Source: Hyaloscypha bicolor E
Taxonomy: Eukaryota > Ascomycota > Leotiomycetes > Helotiales > Hyaloscyphaceae
Direction of reading: 5' to 3'
NCBI RefSeq assembly: GCF_002865645.1
Contig: NW_020194517.1
Span: forward strand, 930,001-994,000
DNA: 64,000 nucleotides
The position numbers and the translations under genes were made by a program. The notes beneath the pieces are model-generated. The model saw only the letters and a program-made list of their open reading frames with translations, was not told the DNA's origin and ran no database searches. Position 1 is the stretch's first letter, and every line of letters begins with the position of its first letter. Positions 21,858 through 35,035 of this stretch are shown here, piece by piece.

Positions 21858-22753
21858 AAATACTGGAGGCTTCTTAATGAAGAGGTCGCGAGTAATGTCA
21901 ATGTCTTGGCAAGGGGGAAATGGGTTGTAAACAAACAGAAGGCCGCCGAATCATTAGACGAGCGTCGCAGAAAGAAGGAGCAACAAGAGAAGACAATAAG
22001 GGACAAGGAGCTCATTCGAAGGTTCGATTCTGCTCAGACCGATGCACAAGTTTTACTCGTGTTCGACTCTATCATGACCAGGATGAGCTGGGACGACACC
22101 AAAGAGCCTACAACACTCAATGACCTCTTTAACACTGTTCTCATGATGGTGGATGATGACGATGATGATGCAATGCGATATTCGACAGATGAAGTTGCAG
22201 TGGTCGCTACAATCGAGAAAGAAATTGGGGAGGCTCGGAGCGACTACTGGATGGATCTCGACATGCTCGCCAACGACGAAGGATAAAACCACTCGAGAAG
22301 AATGACGCTCAAGGAGCGTATGTCGATGCTATTATCGATATCCAAACTTACATCAAATTTCCGGATTTACGAGCAGACGTTGTGGAGGTTGTCATTAAGG
22401 AAGAGCTCATTGTAAGTCCTGATCCTGTGTTTCGAAATCCATAACTAATTTTCAATAGGTCAAGGAGGAAGATACGAATGAAGTACAAGGATCGAATACT
22501 GCAGTACTGGCCATTTCACCAGCCACAGTTCCAGGCAGTTCCGCCCCCTCAGCTCTGCTGCCTGAGATGTTATCCTTTAAAGTGCAGGCTAGAAGAGGGT
22601 GAAATCGACTTTACAGGGCCGACAGGATTTACTGAGCTGCTTGCAGTTGCACATGAACTTGCTAAACTAAACGGGGATGGATCACGGGGAAACATCCCTG
22701 GACAGAATGCAGTTGCTCCCGTTGTCACTCCATCGACTGCATCACTATCATAA
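21858..22753 (+). pseudogene. Disrupted gene of unknown function
   Basis: Not recognised. Coding-like sequence starts after a possible acceptor near 21844 (motif NQKYWRLLNEEVASNVNVLA) and continues through a charged helix (DERRRKKEQQEKTIRDKEL) and an acidic stretch (MMVDDDDDD) to a stop at 22284-22286. One base off frame, the protein-like reading goes on (KPLEKNDAQGAYVDAII, KFPDLRADVVEVVIKEEL). It passes a good intron 22412-22458 (GTAAGT, TAACTAAT, AATAG) and continues to 22602. A third frame segment (EEGEIDFTGPTGFTELL) then runs to the stop near 22753. Two frameshifts in an otherwise coherent gene suggest a pseudogene, though missed introns cannot be excluded. Confidence 0.45.
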
Positions 22754-22945
22754 TACGTTTTGGTCATGGAGAAGTCTATTGTTATCATGTATACGCAAGT
22801 CTTCAAGTTTATTCTTGAACTATAAACGAATGCAATTGCATCAAGACATTTTGCAGGAAGTTCAAGTGTTGTCTGTCTATCTTTGGGGGCGGCTGAAAAA
22901 AGGCAGCCTCACTTGTGGAGCCTACCGAGTGGTGGGTTGTATAGA

Positions 22946-23339
22946 TTAAAATATGTTATTTTGTTGTAAATTAGAGACCTCTGACCGCGATTGAGCTGAG
23001 ACTGCTAATGAAGCCCGACAGCTTGGGATTAGCATAGTCTCAATAGCCCTCGCGGTCGTAAAAAACGAGGTATGCTCTGCCACAGATAACTGAGCGAAAG
23101 CCAAGTTTCTGGGTCCCCCGGGACGTCTTTTGCTTCTTAAATCTAGCTCAGCATCTACTTCTGGCTTGCCCAAATCGTGGTTTGGTGGGTCTCAGTTCAA
23201 TTTTTGCGACTCTTTTTTCTTCTTCGTCGGACTCACTAAAATGGGAGAGCTTATTAAGCGAGCCCCTGAAGAAGATTAAGCGAGGATCCCCGGTTTCGAA
23301 GTCTTCCTCTTCCAGCCTTTTGTTAGGAGATTGATGCAA
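22946..23339 (-). pseudogene. Possible gene fragment, unknown
   Basis: Two minus-strand frames overlap by 26 nt (23339-23148 and 23173-22946). The first is acidic (FSESDEEEKRVAK); the second is mixed (GKPEVDAELDLRSKRRPGG). A 1-nt shift would fuse them into about 135 residues. There is no recognisable domain and support is weak. The 820 bp from 23340 to 24162 show nothing further. Confidence 0.2.
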
Positions 23340-24162
23340 TTAATCGAGGATTAACTTGATCTTTGTGGAAGTTTAACTTTATTAACATACCGCTATTGCG
23401 GGTGGAATGCAATATATATAAGTCCCAAATTTCCCCGGAAGTGCGAGACGTACTTACGTACTTGGAAGCATTCAAAGCCCCGAGACCGTTGAGCATCGAA
23501 AGATCTGAGAGACAGTTTGTTGTCAGATTTACACTTGAGAATTACGCGATCAAATGAGATCTTGACGGACGCCTAGAGGAAGGCAAACATGCACAATGAA
23601 TAAAGTGCATCGACGTTGGACGGCAGGTGTGTGGTTTCACTGGCGGCCGTGTGAAACGACATACAGAGATCGAAAGATCCCCTTCTATGCAACACAGCTT
23701 CAACGTGTCAACGATTGAGACGAGGCAAGCAACACGATGTTGCACTTGACATCACCAAGATACCGAGATGCAACATCAAGACTAATTACGCAGCGGAAAT
23801 CGTCAGATAAACCGCTGTGACTTGCAAGTGTAGCAACACGACTAACTGCTGCCTCCAACAACCGGCCACCACCCAAAAAATCTGCCTTCAGAAATGCGCT
23901 TGATCAGTTGCCTCCACCATTACCTCATTCTCTCCAGAGAATGGCCGTGGCCAAAATACCATAGTTGTACAATACGTCCAAATTGAGACAGCAAGAAATC
24001 GCACACTATCTTCTGTACCTTTTGAATGATTTTGTCTTCGCTTCTCCCAGAATAATGAACCGAAAACACCATACCGCCTGCCACGCGGGCTGTTTAAACC
24101 TTTAAACAATGCAATTCGAAATCTGATACGCAGTATAATGAAAATTGTAGAATGGTGAGGTT

Positions 24163-25631
24163 TTATGCTGCGGGGATGCTCGTGTTTGGAAGGCGGGGAG
24201 GAGCCGAGCTTTGGACTTCGATCGGTGGAGGCGGGTAAGATGATTGATAGGGCGAAGGGACGTATGTATGTCCATTCACGAGTGATCCGCCGGATTGTGA
24301 AGGTAGCGAGTCATCGCTGTTGGCGGCTTGGCTGCTTTGCGATCCTCGCTTTGACACCGGGCTGCTGTGTCCATAAGACGACTCAGACGGATCGTTGGGA
24401 GTATACAAACTCTCGCTATTGGATGATTGGTACAGCTCTTGAGATTGGGAATTCAGGATCTGTCCGGAGCTGTAGGCCATCTGCGATGACGGCAGGGATT
24501 CGGGGCTGCTGCTCGATATCGGAATATAGGAGGATTCATGAGGGGTTGCATTGCTATGGATTTTGAGACTATTCAACATGCTGGCGCTCATCAAGCCATT
24601 GTAAGATTGATATCCTGGCTGCGAAACCGGCTGAAGGCTCTCTGGGGTTCGCAAGAACGATCCTTGTGATTGACGATTGGTTGCAGGAATCGGGAGCATA
24701 CGATCATTGGTTGTCAATGGTGTAGGGAGCGAGGTTGTAAAACCTGGTAATGAGAGGCTCTTAGGCTCAGGGCTGATGGCTGGGCGCAAAGGAAAGGAGG
24801 TGCTACCGTGATACGGCAACTGGCCATGATTGTAAGCTGAATCTGGTTGATCCACGAACAGCGACGTCTTTGGAAGCTGAGGGGTCGGAGTTGTCCAGCC
24901 TCGTCCTGCGGACGTCGTATAGTTCGGCATCGCCATGTGTTCAGATGGAAGCAGTGAATAAGATGAGCCTTGAAGACCGTAATCAACGTTTTCCTCAAAG
25001 TCATTGTATGAGTAGTATGACTTGATTGGAAATTGGTACGCCGGTATGGAATTGTTGCGATATTGATAGGGGTCAAGACCCAGTCCATAAGATTGCGGGC
25101 CGCATGGAACCATGCGGCAGTTCAAACGGGATCCTGGAGAGAGGTCATAATCATAACCCGCGGATTCGCTCTTCATCTGGGCTTCTGTTGATGAGACCTA
25201 CAACAAGGTAAGCAAGGACAAAATCGAAGACAATCAGATCTTTTTACCCTCAAGAACTGGCACTGCTCGTTTCCGGCATTCTTGCAATTTGAACACGGAC
25301 CGCCTTGATCACCGCTGCATCGAATCTTGCGCTTCCGGCAACGTCCACACTAAAGGTTGCATCAGTATTCTTATGGACGCCAAGAAACATACGCTCAGAG
25401 ACTTACTGCAACAGGGATTCTGCTTCTCGGTCGAGTGTTTGAGTCGTTCTCTGAAGCTTGATCGCCATTTCGATTCTCGGGGCTACCTAAATGCGAGATT
25501 CGAGAAGGAGAATAAAGGCCATGTGCTGGAGGTAGGTCTCGGTCATGACTTAAAGGATAACCATGTCCACGGCCACTGAGGCGCCGGAACGGAGCTTCTT
25601 GATCATCAAATATGGCTCGAGTCATCACCAT
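24163..25631 (-). CDS. Zn(II)2Cys6 transcription factor
   Basis: Three exons on the minus strand, 25631-25407, 25349-25248 and 25197-24163, give 453 residues in phase. The binuclear zinc cluster begins exactly at the first junction: C76, C79, C86, C94, C97, C105 in the spacing C-x2-C-x6-C-x7-C-x2-C-x7-C (CGRCRKRKIRC, then PCSNCKNAG), preceded by the basic RPRSRIPVA. This is a fungal sequence-specific DNA-binding domain acting in the nucleus. The rest is Ser/Pro/Tyr/Gln-rich and low in complexity, with SYYSYNDFEENVDYGLQG and PTPQLPKTSLF standing out as conserved-looking blocks. No fungal_trans middle homology region is seen, so this is a short regulator of the type often tied to development or secondary traits. 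Targets are unknown. Start: ATG 25631, although Met3 is also possible. Confidence 0.88.
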
Positions 25632-28600
25632 CTGGAAGGATGTTTTGTCAGTTTGCTGAATGATTCCCCAAGAATTAAAGATGCAAATCTCATCTCACCT
25701 TCAGGATTCTTGTCTTGTTGTCAGAGATGTATCTGGGAAAAAGATCAAAAAGCACAATGATTATTGTGCAGTCAACGAGTGTGAAAAGGATACTGTGCCA
25801 GGGAGAATTGACTACTGTAGTAAATCGCGGAATAGTCCGGCAAGGCGATGGTGACCGCTTTAAGTGTGACTTGTTTGCCTACAGGAGTTCAGCAGTAATC
25901 TTGCCTCGATTTCAAAAGCATGCGCAAGCAAGATCTGATGCATCACAATTTTCTCCAAGTAGACTCCAGTGGAATAGTGCAATCTGCAAGCAAGAGATTC
26001 ATGCAGCCTTGGAGAGATTTTGTAAGCTACGGGAGGTTGCAGGATGGGGCGTGCTCACGCATGGCACTTACTACGGATCAGGCCACTGATCTGCAAAGCC
26101 CATCGGCAGATCTAGCAAACAGAGCTAGTGTCTTTGATGTGGAGAGTCTCGACGAGGCTCTCAAGGGTCTGAGTTGTTTGGACGAGCTGAGACTGACTGA
26201 AATATACCCTGACGAATGGATTCCCAAGTTTTGGGCAGAACGAGACTGTCTCGATTTCATGAAACACAGTCCCGGCAGACAAAGAATGTGGGGCGGTGGG
26301 GGAGGAGAGGGGGGCCGGTGGAGGAAGAGTACATGAAATATGACAATCTTGAGTCTCAACTGTAGGGTGGTAGGGTGGAGAGGACACTTTGAGACTCAAT
26401 TCATATGCCACAATCCGGCCTTCATATCCTTCATCTCTAAATCTGAAAGACAAACCCATCTACCCGGAGAACCTTCCGAGTAAGCTTTTCCTCTTCTAGC
26501 TAGAGATACAGAAGTGAAGTGACATAAAACGATCCAAGCTAAGGAGCATGGGAAAGGAAGCAAACTCTGGACAAGTCCCGGAATCCTAACGGTGACTGTG
26601 CTACAGAGAGCAAACGTAGACTTGTATCACTCTGCAACACAAGATTGGCAAACTGCAGCCATTATCATCGAATCCTTTGAATGCGCCTCAACAATCATGC
26701 AGCTATAATTCAGCACATGCAAGACAGCACATCTGATGCAGAGCCAGCATGATTGCATCCTTGCCCCAGTGACTCTCTTTTATTTAAACCCAACGGCTGC
26801 CGCACCTGAGATAAAACCGTGGGGCATCGACTCTTGACCGTTTGATGATTGTCACAAGACTGCAGAACTTGGTGTATGCACTCACTTGAACGAAGTCTAG
26901 TCACTTCAAGATGCAATCACAGCGAAGCAAACCTAATCTGTCGCTTTTACACTTGTATCCAATCAATCGCAGACATCCATGGGGATCGCATGTTTGCTTG
27001 GATCAACCACAGTGAGGCTAGCTCAGCCACCATGCATCACAGCAGCATCAAATTCAGAATTTCAACATACACAAAATGCTGTAGAACATATTCTGCAGCT
27101 GGGGGATCATATGGGCAGACGGAGGCAATTCCTTGGAGGAGACGTCATGGACGGGCACATCTAATTGAAAGCAATGCAACCTGTAAGTGGCAAGGAAAAA
27201 TATTGCCGCAGTTACGTTCCAAGTTATGAGAGTGGTACTTATGAGGGTAGGATGGGAAACCCGGGGATGTTACAGAGATTCTACAGAGATTCTGCAGCGC
27301 TCGCGGCCGTGGTCGCTGCCACAAGGCACCACATTCTCAGATTCCCAACACCCCTGACTCTCTGGCCTTCTGACCCTTGCCGATGTCTCTTTAATCAGTA
27401 GGTAAGGTTTGGAGTGAAATCGTGCACCTGGTCTGTGTTGACCAACACCAGGCATCAGTTGTCAAGTGAAGGACACCGTCTCGACTCTACACAGGCTGAG
27501 AATGAGTACAAGTTTCAGTGAAGTTCGAGAAAACTTCCGTCTTCAATATCTAACTGAGTTGAAGGCGCGGGAGCCTCCTTAGCATTGGCCTCGTCACACA
27601 GAATCTGCGTAAAAGTTTCACTGCAGCACTTTGCATACCTTGCGGTCAAGAGCATGTGAGCAGGATTATTGGCTTAAAGTCATCGGTATGCCGAGGGTGA
27701 GGCCAGTGATACAAGGCCGGTTCGGGATTTCTATTGGGAGAACGACTGCCAACTGGTCGAATTTCACACCAAACAGCACATCTCAAAACCTTGTTTGCCT
27801 CTCCATGCTATACTGGAATGATATACAGCTTGACCTTCAGCGGTCTCAATTTTTTTGTCAAAGCCACCATTACGTTTTCCGAGAATGTCCAGGCTTGCAA
27901 AGAAGGATTCAATGGCCGAGCTGTGGTCCTCGAGCCGGTACGTGTTGTATATGCAGAGGAAGCCGCACCGGCCTCTTCTCGGTCAATTCCAAGATTCCGA
28001 TGCATACTGTGCGATGCTGGACGTGCTGGAGAATGATGCAGGGCCGGTACGAGTCGAATCGACGGAATGCCACCCTGGGTATGCACACACTATGGCTGCG
28101 TCGGAAGTCTAATCCGCCGTCTCCTGATGTCTAATTATACGTTGACTCTCAGTTCATATCTCTGACCGGTGTGGTATCTGTGGCGGGCACGTGGGAGATC
28201 CATGAGACTACGGACAATTTGTTGGATTCGCGGCGGCTGGCTGCATTCGGGACAAAGGAAGACGTCTCGAGCATCACTTGAAGTATGCACAGTCCCGTGT
28301 GCCTTGAGACCCCATCCAATAATTTCTTTTCATCTTCCAAATACTCGGTAATCGTTGGACAGGGTGACATTAAAGGCACATGCCGTGGATAGGAGGAGTG
28401 CAGAGAAGTCGACCTGCTCAAATTATGTAATGACGTAAACAATTTGAAGTATCGAATGTTCTTTGTCTAAGATGCTAGAGTTTAGGTAAGGGAAGGTTTC
28501 TTGCTGCAGTTAATCAAGGCAAAGGAGCCGGATCAGGAGGAAGCTGGGGTCCTGCTCGTCACCTTGAAATGGCGTCTAGCCCTTGAGCACGTCTCTCGGA

Positions 28601-29142
28601 CAACCCGATCTCCCACGCTCGTGCAAGATCATCTGTCCGAAGAATTAGGAGCCAGTCGGGTTCCATGCCAGAAGTCACAGCATTGCAGCGTTGAGATTCT
28701 GGGAGATCGTTTTCAAGGATCTGGCCCACGGATAGAGAATGCGGTGATGCCAAAGTAACCCCTGGCACGTGACTCGAAAGTCCTCGACGACTCGATGAGA
28801 GTGTTCGCAAAGGAGGTTGGCAGGCGTCCGTGAGGCCGAAGGATCAAGGGGTAAAACATTCAAAGATCTCAATGATGCTCGTTCTGATTGGCCTGGCAAA
28901 TTTGAGATCGCGTTGTCCTAGAGAATGCAGAATACTCGGTCATTGGCACGTTGCCGATTATCGTGACCTTCTTGCGTTGGAGGATCCATGGCTCAACATC
29001 CGCTTGAAATTTAAAGGGCAATAGCCACTGGTCTCTGTAGAAAACTTAGGCACCGAGAGGTATCAACACTTGATGATGGTTCTGGTGGTTGTGCTTTGAT
29101 GAAGATTGTGGTGGAGTGATGAGGATCAGGATGACGCGCTTA
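25632..29142. other. 3.5-kb stretch upstream of the regulator, no recognisable gene
   Basis: Base composition is normal, unlike the RIP-decayed DNA to the right. Many overlapping frames of 60-167 codons occur on both strands (25920-26336 plus, 27631-28134 plus, 28149-28442 minus), none with a domain, a splice chain or a clear advantage over its antisense. It may be a long upstream regulatory region or 5' leader of the Zn2Cys6 gene, or contain genes I cannot recognise. Confidence 0.45.
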
Positions 29143-29168
29143 CAGTAATATGCAGAAACTCCCTGTTT
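29143..29168 (+). repeat. Left terminal inverted repeat of the mariner-type element
   Basis: A 26-bp match to the complement of 59749-59774 with one G/A difference, preceded by TA. Confidence 0.9.
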
Positions 29169-29332
29169 TAGCGAGTTTTCGACGAAAAGCGGTACACTTA
29201 AAAATGGGTGCACCAAAAGTTACCTAAATTATCTTCAACCACCAATTGCTCCACCAAACCACGTCCGAATTAGATAAGAAGTGGATCAATTTACTCCCCT
29301 AAAGTAGCTCTTGCTAATAATAAGAGTAGATT

Positions 29333-30014
29333 ATGGCACCTTACCTAAGCCCGCGCGAAATCGCAGCCATCGACGCTATTGTAGCACAACCGAATCACCC
29401 CGATTTGCACGAGATCGCAACCCGATTTAATACTACCTACGAGACTATACGATATCGACGGTATCAGATACAGGTTCGGAGAGCTCTTGGCTGGGATCCA
29501 CGGAAAAAACCAGGCCGGCCATTAGTAATTACGCCAGAGATGGAAGAAGCGGTAATGGAGCATGTTCTGAGATACGTCGACATTTATCAGGAGGAGATTA
29601 TCGACTTTCTTTATAACGAATTCGGTATTCAGCCTTACTAATCGATAATCTTACGCCTTTTGAAGAAATTGGAGGTTATATATAAGAAGATTAAGGCGGT
29701 AGCGGCGGAGCAGAACCAGGAGCTCCTTGAGCAGTAGTACGATAATTCGCGATTTTGGAGAGCAGATCAGATTGTTGCTATTAACGAATCAGCTTTTAAT
29801 AAGTATACTGGATATAGGAAATATGGATAGATACCACAGGGCTTACCTGCGGAGATAAAGATACTCTTGAAGCGATCTCCTAAGTGGTCCCTCTTACCGG
29901 TATATATGATTAATAGGCACCTTGATCCTTTGGTTTATTAGAGTAATATTATAGCCGAGATATTCGAAGATTGGATGGAAAATAGAATACTCCTGCAGTA
30001 TAATCCATAGCCGG
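29333..30014 (+). pseudogene. Tc1/mariner-type transposase, N-terminal part
   Basis: Open from ATG 29333 to 29641, then interrupted by RIP-type TAG/TAA codons. Motifs in order: LSPREIAAIDAIVAQP and HEIATRFNTTYETIRYRRY (helix-turn-helix), KKPGRPLVITPEMEEAV, YQEEIIDFLYNEFGIQPY, LLKKLEV, NSRFWRADQIVAINESAF (first catalytic Asp replaced by Asn in this reading, or shifted), TGYRKYG, GLPAEIKILLKRSPKWSLLPVY, FEDWMENRILLQYNP. The reading then runs into CCA TAG CCG G, where the LTR element begins. The wording resembles fungal Tan/Ant-like IS630-Tc1 transposases as I recall them. Confidence 0.8.
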
Positions 30015-30317
30015 TATAGTACGGCAGGCCGTACTCGTCGAAAATCATGTTGTTTTGGCAGTTTTAAGGTTTAGGTTATATAGCAAAGGCCGCAGCCTTT
30101 TGCACGTGACTTGCGGAAATCACATAAGAAAGCTGGTTTTTCTGTAGACTTAGAGAATAATCCTTTATAAGTATTTAATTAATTAAGCTTTTATATACTA
30201 TATACTATTTATACTTTACTATTTATGCTTTTGATTTGTTATTTTGCTATCAAGTCACATTTTGCACTCTGGTATACTTTATATGGGTTTTTGTCTTATT
30301 ACAGTTTCCCTTCTATA
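30015..30317 (+). repeat. 5' LTR of the outer gypsy element
   Basis: 303 bp. Retains more C and G than its partner (for example TATAGTACGGCAGGCC versus TATAATATAGCAGGCT), so the two copies were mutated to different degrees. Confidence 0.85.
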
Positions 30318-31339
30318 TATTTTATAGTAAGTAATACAGGGAGGATAGAAACTTCATAGTTAAGGTAATACTCTTATAAAGTTCTGAGGGGTGTCTATAA
30401 GGCGGATTATTAGCTTAGCAAGTTAGGGGAGAAAAGGGCTATTGTAATGCCTTGAGCCTAAGGCCAAAATATTAAGAATATACGAGCATTAATCTCAGTA
30501 TCTTATATTAATTTCCGATATATCTAGTAACTTGAATACAGGTTAGCTGCAAGATATAGTTACTAGTATAGTATATAGGGATAGTAGAAATAGAGACTAA
30601 CTATAGAAGGAAAAGAAGCAGAGGAAATAGAATGAGAAATATTATACTAAGATAGTACAAGTCAGACCTTAGTTGGAATCAGACTTTAGTATTCGGAAAT
30701 GAAGTTATACTATTGATTTGTATATTATTTTTAGTTATAGTAAAAGCCGGAATTAAAGTAGCTTTAATCTTAGTAATAAAGCTTGCTCCTAAGTCCGAAA
30801 AGGATACCCAAAAGAGGAAATACTCTTAAATTCAAGTAGAATAGTAAACTGGAATCGGAAATAAGAATCGAAAAGAAATCGGAAATAAGAAATCGTATAG
30901 ATAAACTAGAGAAGCTTCTAGAGAAAGAAATAGATACCAAATAGAAAAAGAAAAGAGAATTCAGAAAAGTTAGAAAAATTAGTAAAATTATATTTATTAT
31001 TTTTATTATTATCTTTAATAGTATTAATAGGTATATCTAGTTCGGTGAAATTAAGGGAAAATACTATAGGTATTAAGCCAAAAGAATAGGAAAGAGAATA
31101 TAAGTAATAGAAATAAGACTAGAAAAGCTATTACTTTATTATTACTAATACTAAAACTTGAACCTCGACTATATCTGTTATTATTAACCGGTTTCTCTCT
31201 AATTCCGGTTCCTAAATTAAAAGATATACTTAAACGGGAAATTAGCCCTTTAGGAACCTTATTAGTAGAAGTTTTAGATATAAAAATTCTATAATTAACT
31301 ATAGAAGAGATTATTAAGATTAATATAGCTAAGAACAAA

Positions 31340-32560
31340 TATATACTAGTACCGGATTTAAATCTGCTATTTACGAAAGCTCCTGAAATACTATAATTTT
31401 AGGAAAATAATATCTCTATATTCTTAGAATAATATATAGATATATATAAAAACTATTATATTTCTAATAATACTAAAAGAGAAAGAATTATCCGTTATAT
31501 CTTTCCTATTTATAAGAATTAGATTAAGGCTATACTAGAATACTATACTAATAATCCGAGAGATTACTAAGAGACTAAATTCTTTAAGGCCTTACTAAAG
31601 GAATTCCAAAAATATAACTGGGAAATACTCAAAATTAGCTATAACTTTCTTAATTAGATTATTATATAAGCCCAGAATAAAAGAATCTTATTTAAGTCTT
31701 ATATTAATATATTTAATAGAATATTAAAGGAATTACTAAAGAGAAAAGAGATAAATGAAATTATTTAGTATCGAGAATTTATAAGAGAATTATCTATTCT
31801 AGTAAGAGATTATATTCTTAAGAATATAAACTTCGAGCCTATAGATATTTCTACCTATAAATATAATAAGATATATAAGAAGGTAATAATATCTTATTAG
31901 TATAAAGAAAAGAAATATTATTTTAATATTACTAATAACCCAGATATATCCAGATTTAGATAAAAATACTTGGATATAGTAGTCTATAATATAGTTCCCA
32001 AACTAGAAGATAATTATTTCTTACTAGTTCCTTCTATTATATTTCCTGAAACTACTATAGATATAAGTAAGAGAAGAACCCAGCCTATAGCTAATTATAT
32101 AAAACCTACTAAAAGTAGTAAACTTAAAAGAGATAATATTAACTAGCTAGTAAAAAGTCTGGAAAAACTATCTATTACTACTATAACTTAAGAGAACCTA
32201 TAAAAATAACTTAATATAGCTACTATTATAATTCGGGAAGATATCTATAGCCTATTTATATAGCCTAGCTAACTATAGTAAGTATAATAGTATTAATAGC
32301 CTAATAAATATAATTTGAATCTTTAAAAAAGATATACTAGAAATTATAATAGAAGTTATAGAAAATACTATAGTAGCTATAGTAATTAAGCTAGAATAAG
32401 TAAAGGGTCTAGATAACTATATTCTAAAGGAAATTAGTCTCAAGTATAATTAGAAAATACTATTTAAGTTAATATAGTCTATAATATAAACCTAGAACTA
32501 AAAGAACGAATTTGCTATAGGTACTATAATAGGGATAAGAATAATAATATTAATCCAGAA
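31340..32560 (+). pseudogene. Gypsy gag relic (outer element)
   Basis: Reading through RIP stops gives a gag-like order: a pro-rich lead-in with FTKAPEIL, then YIDIYKNYYISNNTKRERII, IPIYKN, LEYYTNNPRDY and LLKEFQKYNWEIL, similar to fungal gypsy gag motifs around FLEDYEDL. Near 32500 a C-x2-C-like remnant (ICYRYYNRDKN) stands where a zinc knuckle is expected. The region from 30318 to 31340 shows no coding pattern. Confidence 0.5.
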
Positions 32561-33379
32561 TATATCTATATTTTTTGGTTCTATTACCTACTAATAGAAG
32601 AACTTATAAATTATAGATATACTTACCGATTTAATAGAAGATAATATAAAGAGCTATTTAAGCCTAGATAAGAAAGTATTTCCTTTTTCCTTACTAGTAA
32701 ATACTAGTAGTTTAACTAAATTATTTCTTAAGTCTAAAAAGAAGAATTTAATTATAATTTAAATATTTGATTTAAAAATATCTAGAGATTAATAGAGGAT
32801 ATCTAGTTTATTAGATAAGAAAAAGAAAAGGGAACTAGCTAATCGGGATCCATATATAGGAATAAGTAAGTTATATCTAGGGAATCTAAATAGCCGCTTT
32901 ACCTTAAAGGAAATTATATTAGAATTACTAATATTTCAGGTTCTAAAATTAATAAATAGTACTAAGATTTGGCTATAAATAGTATTTCTATTAATATTAT
33001 AACGGGTTCCTTATTAAGGAAAAAGAGAAAAGAGATAGAAATAGCTAAAGAGGTTTTCCGAAAATAAACTAGAGTAAAAGAAAAGCTATTTTATATAAGA
33101 GGCTAGAAGAATATTATTTCAAGAAATAATAGATAAGGAAATAGCTTAGCTAAGGATATAGATATTAATACTTCCGGAAATAAATAAAATAAATTAGGGA
33201 CCTAATATATTCTTAATTATAATAAATATAAAATTCCTAAAATTAATAATATTCTAATAAAACTATTAAAGAAAGTAATTATCTTATTTCCGAAGATTTA
33301 GAAGGAAATAAGAATACTTATTAATACCTTAAAAATACCAGATCTAGCTACTATATTTTAGAACTAATAAATCAAGAAT

Positions 33380-35035
33380 AATACTTCTTATCTTACTATT
33401 TTATAAATGGGAAATACTATTATATTAAGTATAATTAGATATACTAGGAGATTTATAGAACTAGTAGCTATAGCTTATATAATAGATAAAATATTTAAGG
33501 AATTAGAAATACTAGTTTAGGTACCTAATACTAATAGAATTATTTAATTTAAAGGTAATAGTATTAATATTCGAATATTACTGGCTTATAAATATATTAT
33601 ATAAGCTCTATATCTCCGGTTTGTATTTTGAGAACTTTAAGGAAGTATTAAATATAAAAGAATAATTAATACTAGAACTAAAATTAATATTTTCTCTAAA
33701 AAGATCTCTAGAAATATTAGTAAAATAGTATATAATACTATAGATTATTAAATGTTTATTACTATTAGAATAGAATTTGGATTTATAGAAATAGTAAAGC
33801 TTAGAACTAAAGTTATAAATAGAGTAAAATATAAAAATGCATTTTTCCTAGTTAAAAAAGTTTTAAAAATCCTATTTAATTAATTATTCTTAGTAAAAAT
33901 AAAAATAAAAATTATATATAAAAGTAATAGTTTATAGAATAGGAGGTTTACTAATCCTAAAAATAACTAGAATACCTGTATTATTATAATAGTTCTATTT
34001 TTAAAGAATACTAGAAAATAGAAGAAAGTAATAGTTCAAAAATACTAAGCTCCCAGAATTAAAAAATTAAGTAATATAGAATAGGAAACTAAAGGTAAAG
34101 AAGAAAAATAGAGCCTGGTATTATAACTAGTAGTAATATTAAGGGAAATAGAAAGATACCGGAATTTCCTATAGATTCTTTTATTTTAGGTTTAGGAGTT
34201 CAGGAAATTAATAATATTTTTAGAGAAACTAAAGCAAAAAAGGCTCTAATTAGAATATTATTAAGAGTAATTCCAGAATTAATAAAAAAAGAAATAAAAA
34301 GAATATTAAATAAAGATATTTCTAAAGAAGAAGTAAAGTAGTATTTTCTAATAATAAAGAAATATATTCCCGAAGCTAAGGAATATTAAACTTAAGACTA
34401 GAAAGAATTCTGGAATATATAGGAACTTAAGGAAGATATATTAAAATACTAGATAAAAAGATATTCTTTATATCTAACTAGGAAAAAGCTAAGTAAGAAG
34501 GTTATAAATTCCGGAGATTAGATAAAAAAAGTACTAGAGAAAATAACTATAGCTTTTAAAGAAAAGAATAATAACTATAGTCTATTTCTAGTTATAGGAA
34601 TATATAAAATAAAGAATAAGAAGATTTAACTAGTAGATACTAATAATAGAACTAAAGAAGGCCCTAGTAAATATCCGAACTAGTTTAAGAGATCTAAAGC
34701 TAGAGAATACCTATAGGAATATACTAGGAAATATAAAAACTACCTTTTACTAAGGATATTAGCTATTCCAAAAGGTTTATAACTTATTCCGGAATATCTT
34801 AAATAATTAAATATTAGTAACTGGCTCTGGGAAGAGGAACTGGCTATATTCCAAGAATTAATAATTAATTAAGAAAGTATAATTATATTTAATTAGAAAG
34901 AAGTAAGAAAAGTTTATAAAAATATTAGCTTATTTATTCTAATTAAGACTATTAAGTATAAAGCCTAGTAAAAGAAGAATTTCCTATATCCTAAAGTTCT
35001 AGTACTAGTAATAGTAAAAATACTATTAGAATACT
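33380..35035 (+). pseudogene. Gypsy pol N-terminal relic: protease and pre-RT (outer element)
   Basis: An aspartic-protease-like stretch (33400-33800, motifs AYIIDKIFKELEI and FKGNSINIRILLAYKYII) is followed by a region ending in EELAIFQELIINQESIIIF and YPKVLVLVIVKILLEYL. In this gypsy lineage that ending stands just before the reverse transcriptase. The reading stops there at about 35035, where another element begins. Assignment is by pattern only. Confidence 0.5.

Noticed and set aside
25920..28810. Numerous 60-167-codon frames upstream of the Zn2Cys6 gene
   Set aside because: Sense and antisense are equally open and none has a recognisable motif.
30048..30303. LTR of 256 bp starting TGTTG and ending TTACA
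   Set aside because: The match between the two copies continues on both sides with only C/T and G/A differences. The full 303-bp LTR also gives a CCGG duplication and an in-frame transposase join.
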